Shown here piece by piece: positions 1-5,345 of a DNA stretch of 6,089 nt. Position numbers and translations under genes: made by a program. Within the stretch, counting starts at the first letter, position 1. Each line of letters starts with the position of its first letter. Below the pieces are notes generated by a model. The model was not told the DNA's origin and did no database searches. It saw only the letters and a list, made by a program, of their open reading frames with translations. Origin of the DNA: JANNHP01 sp031404455 (GTDB lineage: Bacteria; Planctomycetota; JAJSAM01; JAJVHW01); contig JANNHP010000014.1 of NCBI GenBank assembly GCA_031404455.1, forward strand, positions 1 to 6,089, read 5' to 3'.

Positions 1-48
1 TGCTTCGGGAGCAAGAGGCCGGAGGTTCAAATCCTCTCGCCCCGACCA
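1..48 (+). tRNA. tRNA-Pro(CGG), 3' part only
   Basis: The window opens inside the anticodon arm. The 3-bp remainder of the 5' stem strand (TGC) pairs with GCA around the 7-base loop TTCGGGA, which gives anticodon CGG at 6-8 (reads CCG, proline). A 5-base variable loop (AGGCC) follows, then the T arm (GGAGG, loop TTCAAAT, CCTCT, 21-37), the acceptor 3' strand CGCCCCG (38-44), discriminator A and encoded CCA (46-48). The acceptor strand implies a CGGGGCG 5' end, typical of bacterial tRNA-Pro. About 28 bases at the 5' end are outside the window. With an integrase gene nearby, this tRNA end is the probable insertion target. Confidence 0.93.
1..48 (+). other. Candidate attachment site (attL or attR) in the tRNA-Pro 3' half
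   Basis: Tyrosine integrases of phages and islands commonly recombine in the 3' half of a tRNA gene and rebuild the gene on integration. Here a complete tyrosine integrase lies about 0.8 kb from the tRNA end, transcribed toward it. No second copy of the tRNA 3' end was seen elsewhere in the window, so the core cannot be delimited and the partner site would have to lie beyond position 6089. This is an inference from position only. Confidence 0.4.
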
Positions 49-124
49 CAAGTCACGCGTCCCAGCGGACTTACGACGGCGCGTTTTCGCCCTCCGATCG
101 CTCCTGAAGGGCGATTCCGAGCAC

Positions 125-156
125 AGTTGGGTTGCAGTTGCGTTGTGGCCCCAACT
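125..156. repeat. Perfect 7-bp inverted repeat with an 18-base loop
   Basis: AGTTGGG (125-131) is repeated inverted as CCCAACT (150-156). The loop contains several GTTG units. It lies about 75 bp inside the tRNA end and could be an integrase or excisionase arm site, or a chance hairpin. No T-run follows, so a classical terminator for the tRNA transcript is not supported. Confidence 0.4.
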
Positions 157-277
157 TGAGCCTGACTCCGCGGACCCGTGCCGCAGGAGCCGCGCGTCGC
201 CGCGGAAGCGAGATACCGCCTGCATTCCGGCGGCGTGACCTTGATGCGCCGCGCGAGCCGGAGCGAAGGTCCGACCA

Positions 278-295
278 CGCTCGAATGGTCGAGCG
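278..295. repeat. Perfect hairpin/dyad just upstream of the DUF2924-like gene
   Basis: CGCTCGA (278-284) and TCGAGCG (289-295) form a perfect 7-bp stem with loop ATGG. It ends 15 bases before the ATG at 311 and just before the GGAG ribosome site (298-301). It could be an operator or a 5' leader hairpin limiting translation of this gene. Confidence 0.45.
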
Positions 296-310
296 CTGGA
301 GACGGCGAGC

Positions 311-691
311 ATGACGAAGAAGCAGACGACGAAGCGCGCGGGGCGGACCCGCGGGACCACGACGAAGAAGGGCGCGGCGGCGACGCCCGCCATGTCGAGG
401 AGGGAGCGGACGCGCGACCCGCGGCTGCCCGCGCCGGGCACGACGATCACGCGGACGTTCAAGGGCAGGGAGCTGCGGCTCACCGTCCTCGACGAGGGGT
501 TCCGGTTCGAGGGCGAGACGTACCGCTCGCTGACCGCGACGGCGCTCAAGGCCACGGGCTACCCGGCGATCTCGGGACCCCACTTCTGGAAGTTGGACGC
601 GGCCACCGAGGCGACGCCGCAGCGCGCCACGAAGAAGGGAAAGCCCGCGGTGAAGCCGGACGTCGCGCCCGCGGAGACGGCGACCGCCTGA
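311..691 (+). CDS. DUF2924-like protein with basic N-terminal tail
   Basis: A 126-residue protein of unknown function. Residues about 37-95 resemble the core of the DUF2924 family as I remember it: a LPAPGTTITR entry, a short KGRELRLTVL strand pair, GFRFEGETYRSL, then a helix and a GPHFW segment. Many DUF2924 proteins lie in phages and islands near recombinases, which fits this position between tRNA and integrase. The first ~35 residues are a Lys/Arg/Thr-rich tail and the last ~30 are Lys/Ala/Pro-rich, both likely disordered and possibly nucleic-acid binding. The ATG has GGAG nine bases upstream. It is the only plus-strand gene in the window and is convergent with the integrase, so it is probably expressed separately. 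The family assignment is from pattern memory and the function is unknown. Confidence 0.8.
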   Translation: MTKKQTTKRAGRTRGTTTKKGAAATPAMSRRERTRDPRLPAPGTTITRTFKGRELRLTVLDEGFRFEGETYRSLTATALKATGYPAISGPHFWKLDAATEATPQRATKKGKPAVKPDVAPAETATA

Positions 692-718
692 TCCGCACGA
701 ACGGCGACGAGCCGTACG

Positions 719-746
719 ACCGGCGGTGCCCACGGGTGCCGCCGGT
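719..746 (+). terminator. Strong GC hairpin after the DUF2924-like gene
   Basis: ACCGGCGGTGCC (719-730) pairs with GGTGCCGCCGGT (735-746) over 12 positions including two G-U wobbles, with a CACG tetraloop, 27 bases after the stop at 691. No T-tract follows on either strand, so this is a terminator-like hairpin between convergent genes rather than a canonical intrinsic terminator. Confidence 0.45.
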
Positions 747-825
747 TCCGCGTTGGGGCGCGCGTGTCGGGCCACGTCGGGGACGGCGTCGGAGATGGGG
801 ACGTCGTTCGCGTCGGTGGCGTCGG

Positions 826-851
826 GCGCGCCCGTGGCGCTCACGGCGCGC
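826..851 (-). terminator. Hairpin immediately after the integrase stop codon
   Basis: About 10 bp of stem with one bulged C (826-836 against 842-851) and a 5-base loop, starting one base past the integrase TGA (855-853). Its position fits an end-of-operon terminator or 3'-end stabiliser for the minus-strand operon. There is no T-run. Confidence 0.4.
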
Positions 852-852
852 G

Positions 853-2073
853 TCAGGCCGGGCGCTTCGTCTTCTTCTTCGGCGTCGTGCCGGTCCGGAA
901 GTCCATCGCGAGGACCGTCGCCCGCCGTCGCTCGTTGACCGCGGCCGCGTAGATCTGCGTCGTCGAGACCGCGGCGTGCCCAAGCTGCGCCTGGAGGTCC
1001 GTGATCGAGCCGCCGTTCGAGAGGAACCACGTCGCGTGCGTATGCCTCAGCGAGTGGTAGGTCAGCCCCTCGCGTCCGGCGAGCCCCGCGCGCTCCAGCG
1101 TGATCTCCCAAGAGCGCGAGACGTTCGTGAACGGCCCGCCGCGCCGCGAGAGGAAGACGTAGTCGGTGTCCTTCACCTCCTTCCGCTTCTCGCGCCGCGT
1201 GCGCAGCGCCTTCAACTCCTCGGCGACGTCGGGGTGCAGGTCGATCGAGTCGGCGTTCCCGACCTTCGGCCGGTAGAGCGCGATCTTGCCGCCGTCGAAG
1301 TCGATGTCCGACCAGCGCAGCCGCGTCAGCTCGCACTTGCGAGCGCCCGTGTACACGCCCGCGACGACGAGCGGCCGGAACCACCGCGGTGCGTGCTCGA
1401 TGACGGCGGCGATCTCCTCGCGCGTCAGGTAGCGCCGGGGCTTCCTCGGCTCCTTCAGCTTCTTCAGTCCGGCGAGCGGGTTCGCCGCGATGTGGCGATC
1501 GACGAGGGCCTCGTTGAGGACCCTGCAGGCGAACTGCTGGTCGCGGTTCACGGTCGCAGCCGACACCGCCGTCTGCTTGCCCGCAGGGTGGTTGCTCGCG
1601 GCCCGCCGCCACGCCCGGTAGTCGAGGAACGTGGCCGCCGTGATCTCGTCGAGCCGCGCGCCCGCGCGTCCGTCGCGCGGCCCGTAGAAGGCGGAGAGCG
1701 CCCGCAGGTTCGCGCGGTAGACATCGAGCGTGTTCTTGGCCAGGGTTGCCGCGAGCCGCCCGTCGAGGAGCTTCGCCGCGTACTCGACGAACGTCGGCCC
1801 CTCCGGCGGCTGCTCCGCGGGGTCGAGCCTCAGCGACTCCGCGACGGTCGGCGGCGTCACGTACACCTTCGCGAGGACCTGGCGCTCCAGCTCGTCGAGG
1901 AAGCCGTTCGCCTCCTTCTCGGTGTCGAAGTGCCGCGTGAGGCGCTTGTCGTTCTGCGTCTGTTCGTACCACTGCGCGCAGTAGTTCGTCCGGCCGCTCG
2001 GCCAGTGCCGCTCGAACACGTACCCGAAGCGGCGCTTCCTGCGCGCGCGTCGGCGTCCCATCTTGTCGCTCAT
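853..2073 (-). CDS. Tyrosine recombinase / phage-type integrase
   Basis: A 406-residue site-specific integrase, probably acting on the tRNA-Pro target. A basic start (residues 6-15) leads into an arm-binding-like N-terminal region (about 16-70). A SAM-like core-binding domain covers about 93-200 and the catalytic domain about 215-395. The expected active-site set is present: Arg245 (TGARKCEL), Lys270 on the beta-hairpin, His340 and Arg343 (HSLRH), His366 (LGH) and the nucleophile Tyr375 (TTQIY). Length is normal for the family and no residue is missing, so the enzyme looks intact. The ATG shares one base with the stop of the upstream helix-turn-helix gene (TGATG) and has GGAGG seven bases before it. 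It ends in a Lys-rich tail and is the last gene of the minus-strand operon. Confidence 0.96.
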   Translation of the reverse strand: MSDKMGRRRARRKRRFGYVFERHWPSGRTNYCAQWYEQTQNDKRLTRHFDTEKEANGFLDELERQVLAKVYVTPPTVAESLRLDPAEQPPEGPTFVEYAAKLLDGRLAATLAKNTLDVYRANLRALSAFYGPRDGRAGARLDEITAATFLDYRAWRRAASNHPAGKQTAVSAATVNRDQQFACRVLNEALVDRHIAANPLAGLKKLKEPRKPRRYLTREEIAAVIEHAPRWFRPLVVAGVYTGARKCELTRLRWSDIDFDGGKIALYRPKVGNADSIDLHPDVAEELKALRTRREKRKEVKDTDYVFLSRRGGPFTNVSRSWEITLERAGLAGREGLTYHSLRHTHATWFLSNGGSITDLQAQLGHAAVSTTQIYAAAVNERRRATVLAMDFRTGTTPKKKTKRPA

Positions 2074-2477
2074 CAGTTGTCCTCCGGCGTTGGCCCCGGC
2101 GCCCGCCAGGGCTCTTGCTTCGAGACGCGATGGACGCTCTGCCGGGCGGACACATCAAGGTCGTTCGGCCGCGCTGTGGGACGGCGGCGCCCGGCATCGC
2201 CGACAAGTTGCTGGACTCGATCGACGGGCGCCGACCGGCCATCGCGCGTCGCGCTCTCGACGAAGGCGGCGACGTCCTTCACGCGGAAGCGCTTCGCCCG
2301 GCCGATGACGACGACGGGCAGCGTGCCCGCCTTCGCCAGCTTGTAGATGGTGCTGACGTCGATGGAGAGATGCGCGGCGACGACGTCGGCCGTGACGAGG
2401 CCCTCGCCGAGCGGCGAGATGCCGCCCGGTCCGGGCCCCGTCCACGTCGGCGTCGTCAGGTCCGCGCTCTCGACCAC
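2073..2477 (-). CDS. Excisionase-family helix-turn-helix DNA-binding protein
   Basis: A 134-residue protein with a MerR/AlpA/Xis-type winged helix-turn-helix at residues about 27-75: LVTADVVAAHLSIDVSTIYK, then a wing (GTLPVVVIGRAKRF) and the typical RVKDVAAFVES end. Such proteins next to an integrase usually direct excision or control its expression. The GTG start at 2477 is preferred because GAGGACTCC abuts it and it begins seven bases after the previous stop. An in-frame ATG at 2510 would add 11 residues but has no visible ribosome site. The helix-turn-helix is flanked by an N-terminal Gly/Pro-rich stretch and a ~55-residue C-terminal tail without recognised features, so it is longer than a minimal excisionase. 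Its stop overlaps the integrase start by one base, which suggests coupled synthesis. Confidence 0.87.
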   Translation of the reverse strand: MVESADLTTPTWTGPGPGGISPLGEGLVTADVVAAHLSIDVSTIYKLAKAGTLPVVVIGRAKRFRVKDVAAFVESATRDGRSAPVDRVQQLVGDAGRRRPTARPNDLDVSARQSVHRVSKQEPWRAPGPTPEDN

Positions 2478-2486
2478 GGAGTCCTC
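2478..2486 (-). promoter_or_regulatory. Ribosome site that decides the GTG start of the helix-turn-helix gene
   Basis: On the minus strand GAGGACTCC directly precedes the GTG at 2477. The identical 9-mer (2725-2733) directly precedes the ATG at 2724 of the upstream gene. The upstream gene's stop TGA (2487-2485) is part of this site, so termination and re-initiation are physically linked. Confidence 0.65.
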
Positions 2487-2724
2487 AGCGGCACCCGGTC
2501 GCCTGCGCATGCCGCGCCGCGAGCGCCGACACGGGCGCCCCGATGGTGAGCGGCCGGTCGCGCGCGATCGCGAGGACGACCTCGTGGCACCGCACGCAGC
2601 GGATCGTCCCGTCCCGCGCGAACGCGAGTCCGTGGCGTCCGAGTCGCTGGTGCTGCCCCCGCTTCGACGCGGCGATCGCCGCATCCCAGGGTGTCGTGTC
2701 GATGGTGTCGGTGTTCATGGACAT
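2485..2724 (-). CDS. Small CxxC protein, function unknown
   Basis: A 79-residue protein I do not recognise. The only motif is RCVRCHE, with Cys43 and Cys46 (CxxC) after a short strand-like HGLAFARDGT segment. It resembles half of a zinc ribbon, and further ligands could be His47, His72 or Cys78, so metal binding is possible but not shown. AAGGAGG lies five bases before the ATG at 2724, a strong ribosome site. A second ATG two codons later is less well placed. It sits 30 bases after the coiled-coil gene and seven bases before the helix-turn-helix gene, so it belongs to the same operon. It is probably an accessory or regulatory protein of the element. Confidence 0.75.
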   Translation of the reverse strand: MSMNTDTIDTTPWDAAIAASKRGQHQRLGRHGLAFARDGTIRCVRCHEVVLAIARDRPLTIGAPVSALAARHAQATGCR

Positions 2725-2754
2725 GGAGTCCTCCTTCGTTGTTGATGACGCCGC

Positions 2755-3525
2755 CTACGCGGCGATCCGGTTCCCCTTCGCGTCGTACTTGGGCGGCACC
2801 GGCTCCTTCCACACGAGCTTCTCGGCCGCCTTCCTCCAGACGTCGCCCTCGAACACGGCGAGGAGCTCCTCGACCTCCTCGTCGGTCGGCTCCTCAACGC
2901 GCCACGGCAGGCTGCGGAGCGTCTCGAGCGCCTTCTCCATCTCCGCCTTGACCGCGTCGAGCGCTGCGTTGTTCGTCGCGACGCGCTCCATGCGGTAGGT
3001 GATGCCGTGGACCAGCATCGACCGGAAGTCCGGGTCGGACGGATCGGGCGCCACGCGGACCGTCTCGCTGCGCCACGTCTGCAGCTGGCCCCGCTCGTAG
3101 CTCGTGAACCGGCTCAGGCGCTCGTGAGCCGCCTCGATCGCGACGGCGAGCCAGGGCCACGCCGTACGCTCGAGCTCGATCCGGGCGGCGTCGATCTGCC
3201 TCTTCAGCGAGTCGTCGCGGTTCCACTGCTCGCGGCGTGCGTCGTAGTACGCCGTCTCGGCGGCCTCGAGCATCGTGCGGACGCGGGAGACCTCGGCCTC
3301 CGCCTTGTTCACCGTCTCCTGCAGGACCGGCAGCTCGTCGCGCCGCTGGCGCAGCGCCTGCTGAACCGCCTTGTCGAGCGCCCGGCGCGCCTCCGTCGCG
3401 CGGCGCATGCGCTCCGCCTGCCGGCGCTCGTCGCTCACGGCAGCGGCGTCGTCCGGCGGCGCGGTCTCGGTCGGGTTGGCGAAGAGGCGCGCCAGGATCA
3501 GCTTCCCATTCTCGAAGAGACTCAT
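2755..3525 (-). CDS. Coiled-coil hypothetical protein
   Basis: A 256-residue protein of unknown function. After a short N-terminal segment (FENGKLILARLF, possibly an amphipathic helix) and an acidic linker, residues about 31-120 are charged and rich in Ala, Glu, Arg and Gln with heptad-like spacing, which suggests a long coiled coil. Residues 121-205 look helical too and contain TAWPWLAVAI. An acidic helix (TDEEVEELLAVFEGDVW, 214-230) and a basic tail close the protein. I see no catalytic motif and no transmembrane span. The ATG at 3525 overlaps the upstream zinc-finger stop as ATGA and has AAAGGAG upstream, so translation is probably coupled. A structural, scaffold-like or DNA-associated role is possible but would be a guess. 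Confidence 0.85.
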   Translation of the reverse strand: MSLFENGKLILARLFANPTETAPPDDAAAVSDERRQAERMRRATEARRALDKAVQQALRQRRDELPVLQETVNKAEAEVSRVRTMLEAAETAYYDARREQWNRDDSLKRQIDAARIELERTAWPWLAVAIEAAHERLSRFTSYERGQLQTWRSETVRVAPDPSDPDFRSMLVHGITYRMERVATNNAALDAVKAEMEKALETLRSLPWRVEEPTDEEVEELLAVFEGDVWRKAAEKLVWKEPVPPKYDAKGNRIAA

Positions 3526-3986
3526 CGGTCGATCTCCTTTCGGCCGCACGCGGCGGCACGGGGTTGAGGGGTGCGAAGGACATGTAGGCGTCGGTGGAGG
3601 GCGGCGATCTCGTCGCGGGTCGCCTGCGTGTCGCCGGCCCAGGTCGAGCCGTCGAGGCCGCGCAACGTGCTGAGCAGGCCGCGGTTCGCGCGGTCGAGTT
3701 CGAGGCGGCGGGCCAGCTCGGCGGTGCGCCTGCCGAGACGCCGGCGGACGCGGCGGACCTCGTACTCGACGTCGCGGCGGCACGGGACGCCGCAGTACCG
3801 GCGCGCCGGGTGGACCGTCGCGAGGGCGGCGAACGTGGCACTGCAGCGCTCGCAGGCCGACCGGTGGGGGGACGTCGGTTCCTGCGGACCTGGCGATGAA
3901 GGACCGGAGCGCGCGATTCGCGTGCGCTCCCGCGGTACAACGCCGAGGGGGTCATTTCTCGGTGGAGGTTCGACGAGGCGGCTCAC
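3522..3986 (-). CDS. Cys4 zinc-finger protein, phage/island accessory
   Basis: A 154-residue protein. A Pro-rich, probably disordered first ~44 residues lead to a Cys4 finger: CERC (Cys45, Cys48), then 16 residues, then RRYCGVPCRR (Cys65, Cys69). This CxxC...YCxxxCR layout is common in small phage and island proteins. After it come very basic helices (72-105) and a further helix (120-140), consistent with nucleic-acid binding. The GTG start is chosen because it overlaps the terminase stop as GTGA and has AGGAGG six bases before it. An ATG at 3955 lies in another frame that lacks the zinc finger. Its place directly after the terminase small subunit suggests a role near DNA packaging, but no HNH nuclease motif is visible and the function is unknown. 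Confidence 0.83.
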   Translation of the reverse strand: MSRLVEPPPRNDPLGVVPRERTRIARSGPSSPGPQEPTSPHRSACERCSATFAALATVHPARRYCGVPCRRDVEYEVRRVRRRLGRRTAELARRLELDRANRGLLSTLRGLDGSTWAGDTQATRDEIAALHRRLHVLRTPQPRAAACGRKEIDR

Positions 3987-4477
3987 GCGCGGCCTCCTCG
4001 GGCGAGCCCGGGGAAGAACCGGCGACGGCGCGCCTCGTCCTCGTCGTCCACGGGCAAGGGTTTCGCGTCCACGCGCGTCCTGGCCGACGGCGACAGCCCG
4101 AACTCGCTCGCGAACGCCCGCAGCGCCTGGCGGGAGCGCTCGACGACCTTGAGCATCGGGTGCAGCACGATCACGCCGCGCTCGGTCACGTAGGTCGAGC
4201 CGAACTCCTGGAGCGTGCGGTTCGCCTCGCAGAGGTCGCCCCACGCCGAGCAGTAAGAGGCGAGCGCCGCGCGGTCGAGCTTCGTCAAGAGCCCCGCGGC
4301 CGCGAGTTGCGGCGCGAGCCGCTGCCACTCGGCGAGCGCGTCGGCAGCCAGCCAGTCCGGCGGCTCCGGCATCGCCGACTCGACCTGCGGCTCGTTGCCG
4401 CTCGCGCGGTCGGGCCTCCACGTACCGCGCAGCTTCTTCAGCGACGTGGGCAGGGGCTTTCGTCCTCGGGGCGTCAT
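3983..4477 (-). CDS. Phage terminase small subunit, P27 family
   Basis: A 164-residue protein matching the P27 terminase small subunit family over its length. It has the GRKPLPTSLKKLRGT opening with NEP at 28-30, the PPDWLAADALAEWQRLAPQL helix (39-58), GLLTKLDRAALASYCSAW (62-79), a central hairpin, HPMLKVVERSRQALRAFASE (106-125) and the terminal FGLSPSARTRV (126-136). Small subunits recognise the packaging site on phage DNA and recruit the ATPase-nuclease large subunit. Length is normal for the family. The ATG at 4477 has GGAGG nine bases upstream and a perfect palindrome at 4495-4511. In prophages the large subunit usually follows. Here the next gene is a zinc-finger protein overlapping as GTGA, and no large terminase is present before the integrase. 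That makes a satellite or decayed prophage plausible. Confidence 0.93.
   Translation of the reverse strand: MTPRGRKPLPTSLKKLRGTWRPDRASGNEPQVESAMPEPPDWLAADALAEWQRLAPQLAAAGLLTKLDRAALASYCSAWGDLCEANRTLQEFGSTYVTERGVIVLHPMLKVVERSRQALRAFASEFGLSPSARTRVDAKPLPVDDEDEARRRRFFPGLARGGRA
3993..3998 (-). promoter_or_regulatory. Ribosome site deciding the GTG start at 3986
   Basis: AGGAGG on the minus strand, six bases before GTG. It lies inside the last codons of the terminase small subunit gene and supports a non-ATG start overlapping its stop (GTGA). Confidence 0.75.
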
Positions 4478-4494
4478 CGCTGCATTCCTCCACC

Positions 4495-4511
4495 GATTCG
4501 CGACGCGAATC
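4495..4511. promoter_or_regulatory. Perfect palindrome upstream of the terminase operon
   Basis: GATTCGCG (4495-4502), central A (4503), CGCGAATC (4504-4511): an 8-bp perfect dyad ending 18 bases before the terminase start at 4477. The short spacing and symmetry suit a dimeric repressor operator over or near a promoter. It is not adequate as a terminator because no T-run follows. No -10/-35 pair could be placed with confidence. Confidence 0.5.
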
Positions 4512-4622
4512 GCGCTATGAGCCGAAGCGTGCGAGCGTGGCTCGCCCCGGTCCAGGCTCGATTCCGGGCCACGTTCACGAGGCGCCCCGGTCGGCGTCGG
4601 TCCCGGACGGCGACGGTCGTCG

Positions 4623-5345
4623 TCATCGCGCCGCCTCCGCCGCGGACGACGTCGTAGAGGCGGCGCCCGCGCTGCGCCGGTCGGCTACGTGAGGGCGGCC
4701 CTGCTCGTCAGCTACGGACGCAGCCGCCCCGTCCCGATCCGGTGGACATGGTGGACATCGGTGGACATGGTCCCGGTCCCTTCCCAATGCGGATACGTCA
4801 CCACACACACTCTCTCTGTCTCCGATTCCCTCAGTAGGGGGGAAACGATGTCCACCATGTCCACCGTTACGCCGCAAGTCGTTGGAACCACGCGACTTGA
4901 TCCGGTGGACATCGCCGAAACCATGTCCACCGGATGTCCACCGGATCGCGTCCATGTCCACCGGACCGACCGACCGCCAGAACTTCGATCGCCGCCACCC
5001 AGGCTCGGGAGCGCTCATCGCGGGCACGAGCGGCAGCGCCGCCGACGGGCGATCGAGCATCGCGCGTACGACCATCGCGGGCGGCCGGGAGGGGACGAGC
5101 CCACGCCGCGTCCGCCGCACCCAGTCGGCGACGCGGACGAGCACGCCGAACATGCCGACGAAGTTCAAGGGCTCGCTGACGACGACGCCGGAGTCGAACT
5201 GGTGCAGCCGCACGGCGCGGCCGGCCCGGACGAACACCATGGGCGGATCCGACGCGAGTACGGCGCGCCACGCGTCCTCGACGACCTCGTCGAGACCGCG
5301 GTCGTTCACCTGGACGATGGGCCGTTCACACGGGGAGCAGGACAT
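4623..5345 (-). CDS. ORF with N-terminal domain of a phage replication ATPase family, reading into a repeat array
   Basis: A 240-residue ORF. Residues about 9-110 (PIVQVNDRGLDEVVEDAW; MVFVRAGRAVRL; VADWVRRTRRG; RPPAMVVRAMLDRP) resemble, from memory, the N-terminal accessory domain that precedes the helicase/ATPase part in phage and island replication proteins. No Walker motif follows. From about residue 128 the frame runs through the GGTGGACAT repeat array, giving a His/Gly/Asp-rich low-complexity tail that is probably not a folded domain. The ATG at 5345 overlaps the upstream stop by 20 bases and has AAGGAG seven bases before it, so initiation is convincing. The functional product may be a stand-alone N-terminal domain or a truncated copy interrupted by the repeats. 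The true end of the useful protein is uncertain. Confidence 0.6.
   Translation of the reverse strand: MSCSPCERPIVQVNDRGLDEVVEDAWRAVLASDPPMVFVRAGRAVRLHQFDSGVVVSEPLNFVGMFGVLVRVADWVRRTRRGLVPSRPPAMVVRAMLDRPSAALPLVPAMSAPEPGWRRSKFWRSVGPVDMDAIRWTSGGHGFGDVHRIKSRGSNDLRRNGGHGGHRFPPTEGIGDRESVCGDVSALGRDRDHVHRCPPCPPDRDGAAASVADEQGRPHVADRRSAGAASTTSSAAEAAR
4741..4768 (+). repeat. Iteron cluster 1: three direct GGTGGACAT copies
   Basis: Copies at 4741-4749, 4750-4758 and 4760-4768. The first is extended to GATCCGGTGGACAT (4736-4749). The cluster is inverted relative to cluster 2 across the 79-bp spacer. Confidence 0.9.
4848..4865 (-). repeat. Iteron cluster 2: two abutting copies, opposite orientation
   Basis: ATGTCCACC at 4848-4856 and 4857-4865, directly joined. 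With cluster 1 they form a large inverted arrangement around the spacer. Confidence 0.9.
4899..4962. repeat. Iteron cluster 3 with a 13-bp perfect hairpin
   Basis: One forward copy (4904-4912) and three inverted copies (4923-4931, 4934-4942, 4954-4962). The extended forms ATCCGGTGGACAT (4900-4912) and ATGTCCACCGGAT (4923-4935) make a perfect 13-bp stem with a 10-base loop. The copy at 4934-4947 can pair alternatively over 14 bp with 4899-4912, so two mutually exclusive hairpins are possible. Confidence 0.9.

Larger units (their letters stand above)
49..310. other. Non-coding stretch between tRNA-Pro and the DUF2924-like gene
   Basis: No reading frame here has a recognisable protein or a good ribosome site. 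The open frames that cross it are GC-driven shadows. It holds inverted repeats at 125-156 and 278-295, and a weaker one (ATCGC/GCGAT) around 98-116. This is where integrase arm-type sites and the promoter of the downstream gene would be expected, but I can define no -35/-10 box with confidence. Confidence 0.5.
4736..4966. other. Candidate iteron-type replication origin
   Basis: Nine exact copies of GGTGGACAT or its complement in 222 bp, in clusters on either side of a 79-bp spacer (4769-4847). By hand count the spacer is about 40% A+T, clearly less GC-rich than its surroundings, and it holds a CA/CT-rich strand-asymmetric tract (about 4800-4830). Copies in clusters start 9, 10, 11 or 20 bases apart, so they face nearly the same side of the helix. 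It lies beside the replication ATPase genes. Iterons flanking an unwinding region next to the initiator are the known plan of staphylococcal pathogenicity-island origins. Alternatives are a partition site or a multi-site operator. Confidence 0.5.

Noticed and set aside
125..156. Intrinsic terminator for tRNA-Pro
   Set aside because: The stem is AT-containing with an 18-base loop and no following T-run. It is kept only as an inverted repeat.
71..2242. 723-residue minus-strand open frame across the integrase region
   Set aside because: It is an Arg/Ala-rich frame shadow of the integrase in GC-rich DNA. The integrase frame carries the full catalytic residue set.
178..2346. 722-residue plus-strand open frame
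   Set aside because: It is an antisense shadow with Arg/Pro/Asp-rich composition and no motif, and it overlaps four better supported genes.
2894..3955. 353-residue minus-strand frame starting with ATG at 3955
   Set aside because: It lacks the Cys4 finger and the coiled-coil sequence seen in the other two frames, and its composition is typical of a shadow. The coupled GTG (3986) and ATG (3525) starts explain the region better.
4712..4930. 72-residue minus-strand ORF encoded by the repeat array
   Set aside because: It is produced by the GGTGGACAT repeats (VDMVDI, HHVHR-like runs), with no ribosome site and no protein features.
4741..4962. CRISPR array
   Set aside because: The repeat unit is only 9 bases, occurs in both orientations and has spacers of 0-79 bases. 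This does not fit CRISPR repeats or spacers.
4741..4962. Mycobacteriophage-type stoperators
   Set aside because: The 9-mer does not match the stoperator consensus I remember (GGTGGMTGTCAAG shares only the GGTGG start), and the copies are clustered rather than dispersed through the genome.
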